Origin: Acetobacteraceae bacterium
GTDB taxonomy: Bacteria; Pseudomonadota; Alphaproteobacteria; Acetobacterales; Acetobacteraceae
NCBI GenBank assembly: GCA_027451405.1
Contig: DAIDJM010000046.1
Location: forward strand, 1-47,561
DNA length: 47,561 nt
Reading direction: 5' to 3'
In this document: positions 40,208 to 47,443 of the stretch, piece after piece
Layout: every line of letters starts with the position of its first letter
Position numbering within the stretch: the first letter of the stretch is position 1
The notes under the pieces: generated by a model
The model's database searches: none
The model's input: the letters and a program-made list of their open reading frames with translations, nothing else
What the model was told of the DNA's origin: nothing
Made by a program: the position numbers and the translations under genes

Positions 40208-41446
40208 ATGAACGCTGTCACGCAAACCGTTCCGGAAGCCGCACGCGCGAGCGAACGCGCGCCGCTTCTGGGTTTCGTGCTCGACGCCGACAGCGAGCGG
40301 GCGATCCGCGACGGGCTCGGGGAATTGGTGCCGGGCTGCCAGATCCGTCGCAGCACCATCCGGCAGGCGGTTGCGTTGCTGCGCAAGACGCCGAGCCCCG
40401 ACGTGCTGATCGTCGACATCGCCGGCGAGGATGCGCCTCTGGCGGCGCTGCACGATCTGTCGGAAGTGGTGGAGCCGTCCACGCGCGTGCTGGTGATCGG
40501 CGATCGCGCGGAGATGAATTTCTATCGCTCCGTGACGCGCGATCTCGGCGTCGCCGAATATCTCTACAAGCCGCTGGCCAAGGACATGGTCGCGCGCATG
40601 TTCGGGCCAGTCTGCACGGCGCGGCCGGTGGGCGGCGGTGTCCTGCAAGGCGGACGTATCGTTTCGGTGACCGGCGTCTGCGGCGGCGTGGGCGCGACCA
40701 CGATCGCCGCCAATCTTGCCTTCTATCTCGGCGAGGAGCTGAAGCGGCACACGGTTCTGTTCGATCCCGACATTTTCACCGGCAATGCCGCGATGTTGCT
40801 GGGCGGCCAGAGCGGGCCGGGCCTGCGTCAGGCATTCGAGGCACCCTCGCGCATCGACGAGCTTTTCGTCGAACGTTCGGCGCAGCCGATTTCGGAACGG
40901 CTCTCGGTGCTCGCGGGGGACGAGAAGATCGCCGACCCGGTGAACGCCGCCGACGGGGTCGGGCGCACATTGCTGGCGGCATTACGGCGACGATACAATT
41001 TCGTCGTGGCCGACGTGCCTGCCTGGCCGCTGCCGATGATGCGCGAATTGCTGATGCTGTCGCATCAGCGCGTGCTCGTGCTCGATCCGACGCTGGCATC
41101 GCTGCGCAACACGCTGCGGCTGCTGGCGCTGCCGACCGGTCCCGATCAGGCGCGCCGGCCGTTGCTGGTGCTGAACCGGGCGGGTCAGCCGGGCGGTCTG
41201 GCCCAGGCGCAGATCGAGGAAGCGATCGAAACGCGGGTCGATATCGTCGTCGCCTATCAGCCGAAACCGATCGCCCAGGCCGCGACGCTGGGGATGCCGG
41301 CCACCGCGCAGCGGGGCGGATTCCGCACGAGCATCCTGCGGCTGGCGCGCGAAGTGGCCTTCGTCAACGACGTCGCACTCGATGCCGGCGCCGGCCATTT
41401 CGGCGGCGGGCTCGCGCGGCTCGGCCGCTGGTTCGGCCGCCGGTGA
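40208..41446 (+). CDS. cpaE: Pilus assembly ATPase CpaE/TadZ
   Basis: 412 aa. Residues 20-135 form a receiver-like domain lacking a full phosphorylation site (PDVLIVDIAGEDAPLAALHDL). Residues 150-390 form a MinD/ParA-like ATPase with a deviant Walker A, VTGVCGGVGATTIAANLAF, and DP in VLFDPDIFTGNAAMLLG. TadZ marks the polar site for pilus assembly. The C-terminal 20 residues are Gly/Arg-rich (GGGLARLGRWFGRR). Confidence 0.93.
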   Translation: MNAVTQTVPEAARASERAPLLGFVLDADSERAIRDGLGELVPGCQIRRSTIRQAVALLRKTPSPDVLIVDIAGEDAPLAALHDLSEVVEPSTRVLVIGDRAEMNFYRSVTRDLGVAEYLYKPLAKDMVARMFGPVCTARPVGGGVLQGGRIVSVTGVCGGVGATTIAANLAFYLGEELKRHTVLFDPDIFTGNAAMLLGGQSGPGLRQAFEAPSRIDELFVERSAQPISERLSVLAGDEKIADPVNAADGVGRTLLAALRRRYNFVVADVPAWPLPMMRELLMLSHQRVLVLDPTLASLRNTLRLLALPTGPDQARRPLLVLNRAGQPGGLAQAQIEEAIETRVDIVVAYQPKPIAQAATLGMPATAQRGGFRTSILRLAREVAFVNDVALDAGAGHFGGGLARLGRWFGRR

Positions 41447-41462
41447 GGGAGCGGGCGCACCC

Positions 41463-42833
41463 ATGGCGGTGAATGCCGCGCCCATGTTCGGCCGCCGGCG
41501 GGCCGAAGAGGCGCCGGCGCCGAGAGCACAGCCGGAGCCGGAGCCGGTTGCGGCACCGCCGCCGGCCATGTCGCCCGCCGGCGGCCCGGCGGAATTGCGC
41601 ATGCTGGCGCTGCAGCAGATCGATCCGGCGGCGGCCGCGGCGCTCCCGCCCAACCGTCTCGGGATCGAGATGGAAAAGCTGCTGGCCGAAATTGCGACCG
41701 AACGCCGGATCCAGCTCAATGGGCGGGAGCAGCGCCAGCTCGCGACCGAGCTGGTCAACGATATGGTCGGGCTCGGGCCGCTGCAGCCGCTGCTCGACGA
41801 CGAGACGATCGCCGACATTCTCGTCAACGGCCCCGACCGCGTTTTCGTCGAGCGCAGCGGGCGCGTTTCGCTCTCGCCCGTGCGATTTCGCGACACCGGC
41901 CACCTCGCGAATATCTGCCAGAGGATCGCCGCCGGCGTGGGACGGCGCGTGGATGAAAGCAGTCCGCTCTGCGATGCCCGCCTGCCCGACGGGAGCCGTG
42001 TCAATATCGTCTTCCCGCCCTTGGCGCTCGACGGGCCTTACGTGTCGATCCGGAAATTCACCCGCAAGAAGATCGATTTCGCGCGGCTCGTCACGTTCGG
42101 CAGCTGCACCGCGCAGGTCGCGAAGGTACTGGAGATCGCCGGCCGCGCGCGGCTCAACGTGATCATCTCCGGCGGCACCGGGTCGGGCAAGACGACGCTG
42201 ATGAACGCGATGTCGCGCATGATCGATCCCGCGGAACGCATCGTGACGATCGAGGACGCGGCGGAGCTGCAATTGCAGCAGCCGCATGTGGTGCGGCTCG
42301 AGACGCGGCCGCCCAATCTCGAGGGACGCGGCGAGATCACGCAGCGCGATCTCGTGCGCAATGCGCTGCGCATGCGGCCCGAGCGCATCATCGTCGGCGA
42401 GGTGCGCGCCGCCGAGGCGTTCGACATGTTGCAGGCCATGAACACCGGCCATGACGGCTCGATGTCCACCATCCACGCCAACAACACGCGCGACGCGCTG
42501 ACCCGCATCGAGAACATGGTGCAGATGGGCAATATGGGCCTGCCCTCGCGCGCGATCCGGACGCAGATCGTCAGCGCCGTCGATATCATCGTGCAGGTCG
42601 AGCGGCATCGCGATGGCGGCCGCCGCATCACCCAAGTCACCGACGTGATGGGGCTCGAGGGCGAGGTCGTCATCCTCAACGACATCTTCCAGTTTGAATT
42701 CACCGGTGAGACGCCGGAAGGCAAGCTCACCGGCACCTACCGCGTCTCGCGCGGGCACCCGAGTTTCTGGGAGCGCCTCATCTATTTCGGTCTCGAAAAA
42801 TCCTGGAACGCGGCGCTTGAGGAGGGGCGATGA
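41463..42833 (+). CDS. cpaF: Secretion ATPase CpaF/TadA
   Basis: 456 aa from the ATG at 41463. After an Ala/Pro linker of about 50 residues, the N-terminal domain has LVNDMVGLGPLQPLLDDETI and ILVNGPDRVFVERSGR. The ATPase has Walker A SGGTGSGKTTLMNAM, the Asp box IVTIEDAAELQLQQPHVVRLE, Walker B MRPERIIVGEVRAAEAFDML and the His box MNTGHDGSMSTIHANN. It powers Flp pilus extension at the inner membrane. It overlaps tadB by four bases. Confidence 0.97.
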   Translation: MAVNAAPMFGRRRAEEAPAPRAQPEPEPVAAPPPAMSPAGGPAELRMLALQQIDPAAAAALPPNRLGIEMEKLLAEIATERRIQLNGREQRQLATELVNDMVGLGPLQPLLDDETIADILVNGPDRVFVERSGRVSLSPVRFRDTGHLANICQRIAAGVGRRVDESSPLCDARLPDGSRVNIVFPPLALDGPYVSIRKFTRKKIDFARLVTFGSCTAQVAKVLEIAGRARLNVIISGGTGSGKTTLMNAMSRMIDPAERIVTIEDAAELQLQQPHVVRLETRPPNLEGRGEITQRDLVRNALRMRPERIIVGEVRAAEAFDMLQAMNTGHDGSMSTIHANNTRDALTRIENMVQMGNMGLPSRAIRTQIVSAVDIIVQVERHRDGGRRITQVTDVMGLEGEVVILNDIFQFEFTGETPEGKLTGTYRVSRGHPSFWERLIYFGLEKSWNAALEEGR

Positions 42834-43795
42834 ACGGGCGGCTGGCGCTGATACTGGCGGGGGGACTCGCCTGCCTGTTCGGGCTCGCGCTGACCGGATG
42901 GCGCATGGCCGAGGATCAGAAGCGCCGGAAACGCTGGGCGGCGCGGCGCGCGGAGACGCTCGGGGTCTATTTGGCCCCGAAACGGCCCGAGGATCCGTCG
43001 CTGTTGGCCGTGTTGCGGCAGCGCGCGCCGCGGACGCGGTTTTCGCTGCTGACGGCCGTGCTCGGCTGGCGCGAGGCACGGCGGTCGCATTACGCAATGA
43101 GCTGGAGCGGCGTGCTGGCCGCGCTGGCCGGCCCGTCGCTGCTGCTCGGCTGGATTGGCACGAAGCTGCTCGGGCCGGTCGGCTGGAGTCTGGCGATCCT
43201 TGCCGATCTGCTGCTCACCCGGCTGGTGCTGAATGCGATGCTGAGCCGCGTGTCACGCACGCTGCTCGCACAGTTTCCCGACGCGCTCGCGATGGTTTCA
43301 CGGTCGGTACGCGTCGGCGTGCCGGTGGCGGAGGCGGTCCGCGTCGTGGCCCGGGAAGGGCCGGCGCCGACCAGCACCGAATTCGCCCGCGCGGCCGACC
43401 AGATGCAGATCGGCGTGGCGCTGGAGACGGCGCTTGCGGATATGGCGTCACGTAACGATCTCCCGGAATATCGTTTCTTCGCCACCGCGCTGACGCTGCA
43501 GGCGCAGACCGGGGGCGGGCTGACCGAGACGCTCGATACGCTCGCCGACACGATCCGCAAGCGCGAGGCGGCGCGCAAGCGCGGGCATGCGCTCGCCGCC
43601 GAGGCCCGCACCAGCATCTATGTGCTGACCGGATTGCCGGTCGTGGTCGGCGCCATCCTGTTCGTGATCAATCCCGGCTATATCGGCCTGCTGTTCGACG
43701 ATCCGCTCGGCGAGAAAATGCTGGCCTTCGCATGCGGGTTGCTCTGCGTCGGGCTGTTCGCCATGCAGCAGATGATCAAACGGAGCCTTTCGTGA
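42830..43795 (+). CDS. tadB: Pilus assembly inner-membrane protein TadB
   Basis: 321 aa, type II secretion F domain. The first helix lies at residues 5-20, two more around 85-125 (SGVLAALAGPSLLLGWIGTK), and two at the C-terminus. The F domain has FPDALAMVSRSVRVGVPVAEAVRVVAREGP, ETALADMASRNDLPEYRFFATALTLQAQTGGGLTETLDTLADTIRKRE and HALAAEARTSIYVLTGLPVV, all typical. It starts within the cpaF stop (ATGA) and ends over the tadC start (GTGA). Confidence 0.95.
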   Translation: MNGRLALILAGGLACLFGLALTGWRMAEDQKRRKRWAARRAETLGVYLAPKRPEDPSLLAVLRQRAPRTRFSLLTAVLGWREARRSHYAMSWSGVLAALAGPSLLLGWIGTKLLGPVGWSLAILADLLLTRLVLNAMLSRVSRTLLAQFPDALAMVSRSVRVGVPVAEAVRVVAREGPAPTSTEFARAADQMQIGVALETALADMASRNDLPEYRFFATALTLQAQTGGGLTETLDTLADTIRKREAARKRGHALAAEARTSIYVLTGLPVVVGAILFVINPGYIGLLFDDPLGEKMLAFACGLLCVGLFAMQQMIKRSLS

Positions 43796-44727
43796 CGGCC
43801 GCCTTGCCGTGGCTCGGCGCCGGCGCGCTCGGCATGATCGGGGCCGCGCTGCTGCTGCTGCGGATGACCGAGCGGGAAAATCGCGTGCGGGCCCGCGTGG
43901 CGATTGCGGTGCATCCCGAAACGGCGTCCGGCGCATCGTTGCGCCCGCCGCACCGGCTGGGAATGCTCGATCTCGTGGCAAGGCTCGGCGCCTGGCTCGC
44001 GCACAGCGGATGGCTGCCAGCGGCGACGCGCGTGGAGTTCGAACGCACGCTGGCGCAAGGGGGATGGGGCGGCAGCCGCGGCATCGAGCTGTTCATCGGC
44101 GGCAAGGTGCTGCTGACGCTCGGATTGCCGGCGCTGCTCTATCTCGGGCTCGAAAGCGGCGGCGGCATTTCCCGGCCGGCTTTCATCGCGCTGCTGGGCG
44201 GCGGGGCCGTGGTGGGATTGCTGCTGCCCGATTTCGTGCTCCGGCAGATCCGCGCGCGCTATCTGCGGCAATGCGAGCGCGGACTGCCGGACGCGCTCGA
44301 CATGCTCGTGATCTGCACGCAGGCGGGTCTCGCGCTCGAGGCGGCGATCGAGCGGGTCGCGCTGGAATTCGCCTTCGCCAACCGCGCGGTGAGCGAAGAG
44401 CTTGGCCTGTGCGCGTCCGAAATGATGGTCGGCAGCGACCGGCGGCGGGCGCTGCTCGGCATGGGCGAGCGCACCGGGCTCGACAGTCTGAAACGGTTCG
44501 GCGCGACCCTGGTGCAGACGTTGCAGTTCGGCACGCCGCTGAGCCAGGCCCTGCGCGTGCTCGCGGCGGAGATGCGGCAGGACATGCTCACGCGCTTCGA
44601 GGAACGGGCGGCGCGCCTGCCCGTGCTGCTCACCTTTCCGATGATCCTGTTCATCCTGCCCTGCGTCTTCATCGTCGTGGGCGGCCCCGCGGCGATCCGG
44701 GTCGCGCACATCTTCACCAAGGTCTGA
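43792..44727 (+). CDS. tadC: Pilus assembly inner-membrane protein TadC
   Basis: 311 aa from GTG 43792, overlapping the tadB stop. The F domain contains GLPDALDMLVICTQAGLALEAAIERVALEF, VGSDRRRALLGMGERTGLDSLKRFGATLVQT and FGTPLSQALRVLAAEMRQDMLTRFEERAARLPVLLTFPMILFILPCVF. With TadB it makes the inner-membrane platform. Segments near 5-25, 105-125, 135-160 and the C-terminus are hydrophobic. Confidence 0.95.
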   Translation: MTAALPWLGAGALGMIGAALLLLRMTERENRVRARVAIAVHPETASGASLRPPHRLGMLDLVARLGAWLAHSGWLPAATRVEFERTLAQGGWGGSRGIELFIGGKVLLTLGLPALLYLGLESGGGISRPAFIALLGGGAVVGLLLPDFVLRQIRARYLRQCERGLPDALDMLVICTQAGLALEAAIERVALEFAFANRAVSEELGLCASEMMVGSDRRRALLGMGERTGLDSLKRFGATLVQTLQFGTPLSQALRVLAAEMRQDMLTRFEERAARLPVLLTFPMILFILPCVFIVVGGPAAIRVAHIFTKV

Positions 44728-44735
44728 GACTGCGC

Positions 44736-45464
44736 ATGATTCGTCTTCGTGGTGCCGCCGGCATTTTGTGGATCGCCGCCCTCGGCGGTTGCGCCTCTCA
44801 TCCGGACGCGGCTTCGTTCAGCGACCAGGCCAGTCTGCGGGCGGCGCATGAGGCGCTTTCGCAAGGGGCCGCGGCGACGTCGCTCGCCATCGCGCGCGGC
44901 GTGCTGAGCCTCAAACCGGCCGACCCGGGCGCGCTCGTTTCGGTGGCGGATGCCGAGGCGGCGCTCGGCGACCGGGCCGCCGCGCGGCAGGATTATGCAA
45001 GGGCGCTGGCCGCCGCGCCCGGCTTCGGCGCGGCGCGGCTCGGCCTGGCGCGGCTTGCCATGGCGGACAATCCGGCGACGGCGGAAGCCGATCTGCGAAC
45101 CTTGCTGCGCGATGAGCCACGCAACGCAGCGGCACTTACCGATCTCGGTGTCGCGCTCGATCTGCAGGACCGGCACGCCGCGGCGCAGGCGAGCTACGAT
45201 CGGGCGCTGGCGCTCGATCCGAACCTGGCCTCCGCGCGCTTGGATCTCGCGGTGTCGCTGGCGCTGGGCGGCGAAGCCGCGCGCGCCGAGACCCTGCTGC
45301 GCGATGCCGAAGGCTCGGTGCCGGAGCCCCGGTTGCGCGCCGATCTGGCGCTGGCGGAAACCCTGGCCGGCGATGCGAACGGCGCCGAGCGCACGCTGGC
45401 TTACGATTTGCCGGAGCGCGAGGCACAAAGTTCCGTCGCTGCCATGGCGGCGCTGCTAAGATAG
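44736..45464 (+). CDS. TadD-like TPR lipoprotein
   Basis: 242 aa from the ATG at 44736, 8 bases after tadC. The signal peptide MIRLRGAAGILWIAALGGC ends in a lipobox (LGGC). The rest is TPR-like: DPGALVSVADAEAALGDRAAARQDYARALAAAPGFG, RNAAALTDLGVALDLQDRHAAAQASYDRALALDPNLASARLDLAVSLALGG, consistent with TadD, a pilotin or secretin partner of Tad systems. It is the last gene of the locus. Its 3' end has been duplicated downstream together with the A+T-rich element. Confidence 0.88.
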   Translation: MIRLRGAAGILWIAALGGCASHPDAASFSDQASLRAAHEALSQGAAATSLAIARGVLSLKPADPGALVSVADAEAALGDRAAARQDYARALAAAPGFGAARLGLARLAMADNPATAEADLRTLLRDEPRNAAALTDLGVALDLQDRHAAAQASYDRALALDPNLASARLDLAVSLALGGEAARAETLLRDAEGSVPEPRLRADLALAETLAGDANGAERTLAYDLPEREAQSSVAAMAALLR

Positions 45465-45471
45465 AAAAGTC

Positions 45472-45583
45472 GTTCTTTTTTGAAAAAAAGAACCAAAAAA
45501 CTTTCTCGCATTCGACGGAGCGGTTGAACGGCTTCGTCCCATAGGAGAAAGTCTTTTTGCTTCTTTTTCTTCAGAAAAAGAAG
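45472..45583 (-). repeat. A+T-rich triple-hairpin element, copy E
   Basis: Reverse orientation: GTTCTTTTTTGAAAAAAAGAAC (45472-45493) and CTTCTTTTTCTTCAGAAAAAGAAG (45560-45583). The core CGACGGAGCGGTTGAACGGC is the copy-B type. Begins 7 bases after the tadD stop. Confidence 0.92.
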
Positions 45584-45649
45584 ACTCTTCCTCAAGCCGC
45601 CCACTTCACATGCGAAAGCGCGGGGCGGCGCTGCCAAGATAGGAAAGTC
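45584..45649. repeat. Duplication junction: copied 3' ends of both neighbouring genes
   Basis: The left part (CTCAAGCCGCCC...TCACATGCGAAAGCGCG) matches the 3' end of the cation transporter gene at 45771-45810, less about 15 bases. The right part (GGCGGCGCTGCCAAGATAGGAAAGTCG) matches the 3' end of tadD at 45447-45472 with few changes. The arrangement shows a tandem duplication of a segment that spanned tadD end, element and transporter end. Confidence 0.8.
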
Positions 45650-45763
45650 GTTCTTTTTTGAAAAAAAAGAACCAAAAAACTTTCTCGCATTCGACGGAGC
45701 GGTTGAACGGCTTCGTCTCATAGAAGAAAAGTCTTTTTGCTTCTTTTTCTTCAGAAAAAGAAG
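45650..45763 (-). repeat. A+T-rich triple-hairpin element, copy F
   Basis: Almost identical to copy E, with one extra A in the first hairpin and a few changes near the end of the core. Hairpins are at 45650-45672 and 45740-45763. Ends 9 bases before the stop of the transporter gene on the other strand. Confidence 0.92.
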
Positions 45764-45772
45764 ACTCTTCCC

Positions 45773-47035
45773 TCAAGCCGCCCGCTGCACCTCCACCGTC
45801 ACATGCGACAGCGCGCGGAAGCGCCGCAGCCGGGCGTGGTAATATTCGGTCTCCCGGACCTCCTCGCTCGCGATCGAAACGATCGTGCCGAGATGTCCAG
45901 GGCCCAGGCGCCAGAGATGCAGATCGACGATGCGGTCGCCGTTGCTTTCGATCGCATCGCGGATGCGCTGCTCGAGCCCGCGGTCGGGGCTCATATCGAG
46001 CAGGATCGCGCCGGTATCGCGCACGAGGCCCCAGGACCAGCTGGCGATCACGGCGGCGCCGATGATGCCGGCGAGCGGGTCCATCCACAGCCAGCCGAAG
46101 GCGCGCGCGAGCAGCAGGCCCACGATCACCAGCACCGAGACCGCGGCATCGGCGATCACGTGCAGCACTGCGGCGCGCATATTGTTGTCACGGTGGGCGG
46201 CCGCGTGGGTGTCTTGCGCGTGCTCCTCGAAGGTCACGTGGTGGGCACCATCGGGGAGATGCACCGTCGCGCGGAATTGGTGCGGCTCGGGAATGGGCTC
46301 GATGCTCTCGAGCCCGGCGCCGCTCTCGCGCATCGCGAAGCGCTGGCGGGTGCCGTCCTCGCGGAGGGTCTCGATGCAGACCGAGGGCGCGCTCAGGCCC
46401 GCGCCTTCGAGCCGGAAGACGGGCGGGACGCCGTCCTCGAAGATCGACAGCCGGACCGATCCTCCGCCGGTTGGCAGAAGATGAACGTCGTCGTGATCGT
46501 GGTCGTGCGCGTGATCATGGTCGTGCCCGTGCCCGTGCCCGTGGCCATGTCCGTGGCCATGCCCGTGATGATGGTCGTGGTCGCCGCCGGCGAGCAGCCA
46601 GGCGCTGGCGATGTTCACGACGAGGCCGAGACAGGCGATCGGGATCGCCTCGGCGAAATGGATCGGCACGGGGCTCAGCAGCCGCGTGACCGCTTCGTAG
46701 CCGATCAGCAACGAAATCATCGCGAGAATGATCGCGCTCGTGAAACCGGCGAGGTCGCCGAGCTTGCCGGTGCCGAAGGTGAAGCGCGGATCGTGGGCGT
46801 AGCGGCGGGCGAAGCGATAGGCGAGGGCGGCGAGCAGCAGGGCGCCGGCATGCGTGCTCATGTGCAGGCCATCCGCCACCAGCGCGATCGACCCGTACAG
46901 CGATCCGCCGACGATCTCCAGGATCATCATCGCCGTGCAGATCCAGATCACCCACCAGGTGCGGCGTTCGCTGCGCTCATGGTCGGCGCGCAGGAAAATA
47001 TGGTCGTGCCCTGCGAAGGTCGTTTGATCAGACAT
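45773..47035 (-). CDS. dmeF: Cation diffusion facilitator, DmeF-like Co/Ni efflux
   Basis: 420 aa from the ATG at 47035, with GTGAGG ten bases upstream; GTG 47047 overlapping the repressor stop is the alternative. Six membrane helices are seen. The first metal site is in SIALVADGLHMSTHAGALL (HxxxD type) and the second in RAAVLHVIADAAVSVLVIVGL. Between helices 4 and 5 lies a His-rich loop (HDHHHGHGHGHGHG, then HDHDHAHDHDHDD) and a further insert of about 90 residues. This and the adjacent RcnR-type repressor match the DmeRF cobalt/nickel efflux systems. It exports divalent metal into the periplasm using the proton gradient. Confidence 0.92.
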   Translation of the reverse strand: MSDQTTFAGHDHIFLRADHERSERRTWWVIWICTAMMILEIVGGSLYGSIALVADGLHMSTHAGALLLAALAYRFARRYAHDPRFTFGTGKLGDLAGFTSAIILAMISLLIGYEAVTRLLSPVPIHFAEAIPIACLGLVVNIASAWLLAGGDHDHHHGHGHGHGHGHGHGHDHDHAHDHDHDDVHLLPTGGGSVRLSIFEDGVPPVFRLEGAGLSAPSVCIETLREDGTRQRFAMRESGAGLESIEPIPEPHQFRATVHLPDGAHHVTFEEHAQDTHAAAHRDNNMRAAVLHVIADAAVSVLVIVGLLLARAFGWLWMDPLAGIIGAAVIASWSWGLVRDTGAILLDMSPDRGLEQRIRDAIESNGDRIVDLHLWRLGPGHLGTIVSIASEEVRETEYYHARLRRFRALSHVTVEVQRAA

Positions 47036-47043
47036 GTCTTGCC

Positions 47044-47322
47044 TCACTTCAGATAGGCGCGGATCACGGCCAGGAGCTGCTCGGTCGCGTCGTTGTCCTG
47101 CGCGTCGGGATGGGTGTCCGCGTCCACGAGGTGCGAACGGACGTGATCCTCGACGACCTCGGCCATCAGCCCCGCAATCGCCCCGCGGACCCCGGCGATC
47201 TGCTGCATGACGGTCTCGCAGCCGGCCTCCGCCTCGAGAGCCCGCTCGATGGCCTCGACCTGGCCCCGGATCCGGCGGACGCGCGCCAGCAGCTTCCGCT
47301 TTTCACGAACGGTATGGGTCAT
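47044..47322 (-). CDS. dmeR: RcnR/DmeR-type metal-responsive repressor
   Basis: 92 aa, CsoR/RcnR all-helical family. The metal residues of RcnR are all in place: His3, Cys35, His60 and His64, which indicates nickel/cobalt sensing rather than copper (CsoR) or formaldehyde (FrmR). The N-terminal half binds DNA through Arg/Lys residues (REKRKLLARVRRIRGQVEAIER). It is the first gene of the dmeRF operon, overlapping or nearly touching dmeF. A G-tract operator lies 20-40 bases upstream of the ATG. Confidence 0.93.
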   Translation of the reverse strand: MTHTVREKRKLLARVRRIRGQVEAIERALEAEAGCETVMQQIAGVRGAIAGLMAEVVEDHVRSHLVDADTHPDAQDNDATEQLLAVIRAYLK

Positions 47323-47341
47323 CCGGCATCTCTAGCATACT

Positions 47342-47362
47342 CCCCCTCCCTATGACAGGGGG
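47342..47362. promoter_or_regulatory. Probable DmeR operator
   Basis: CCCCCT (47342-47347) and AGGGGG (47357-47362) are inverted around CCCTATGAC, preceded by ATACT. Operators of RcnR-family repressors have G/C tracts flanked by A+T ends of this kind. The site is immediately next to the dmeR start and would cover its promoter. Confidence 0.55.
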
Positions 47363-47399
47363 CGCAGCGCCGCCGGACGGCCCCGGCGCGCGACCGCCC

Positions 47400-47413
47400 T
47401 TGACATGGGTCAA
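47400..47413. promoter_or_regulatory. FNR/FixK-type box
   Basis: TTGACATGGGTCAA is a perfect TTGAC-N4-GTCAA palindrome, matching the alphaproteobacterial FNR/FixK/Dnr anaerobox pattern. It lies 30 bases upstream of the ATG at 47444 and 78 bases upstream of dmeR on the other strand, so it most likely controls the plus-strand gene that leaves the window. Confidence 0.5.
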
Positions 47414-47443
47414 CGCGGGAACCGCCGGCCGATGCTATCCACC

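Noticed and set aside
38503-40482. 659-codon minus-strand frame opposite the secretin
   Set aside because: The secretin CpaC on the plus strand has full family motifs; the antisense frame has none.
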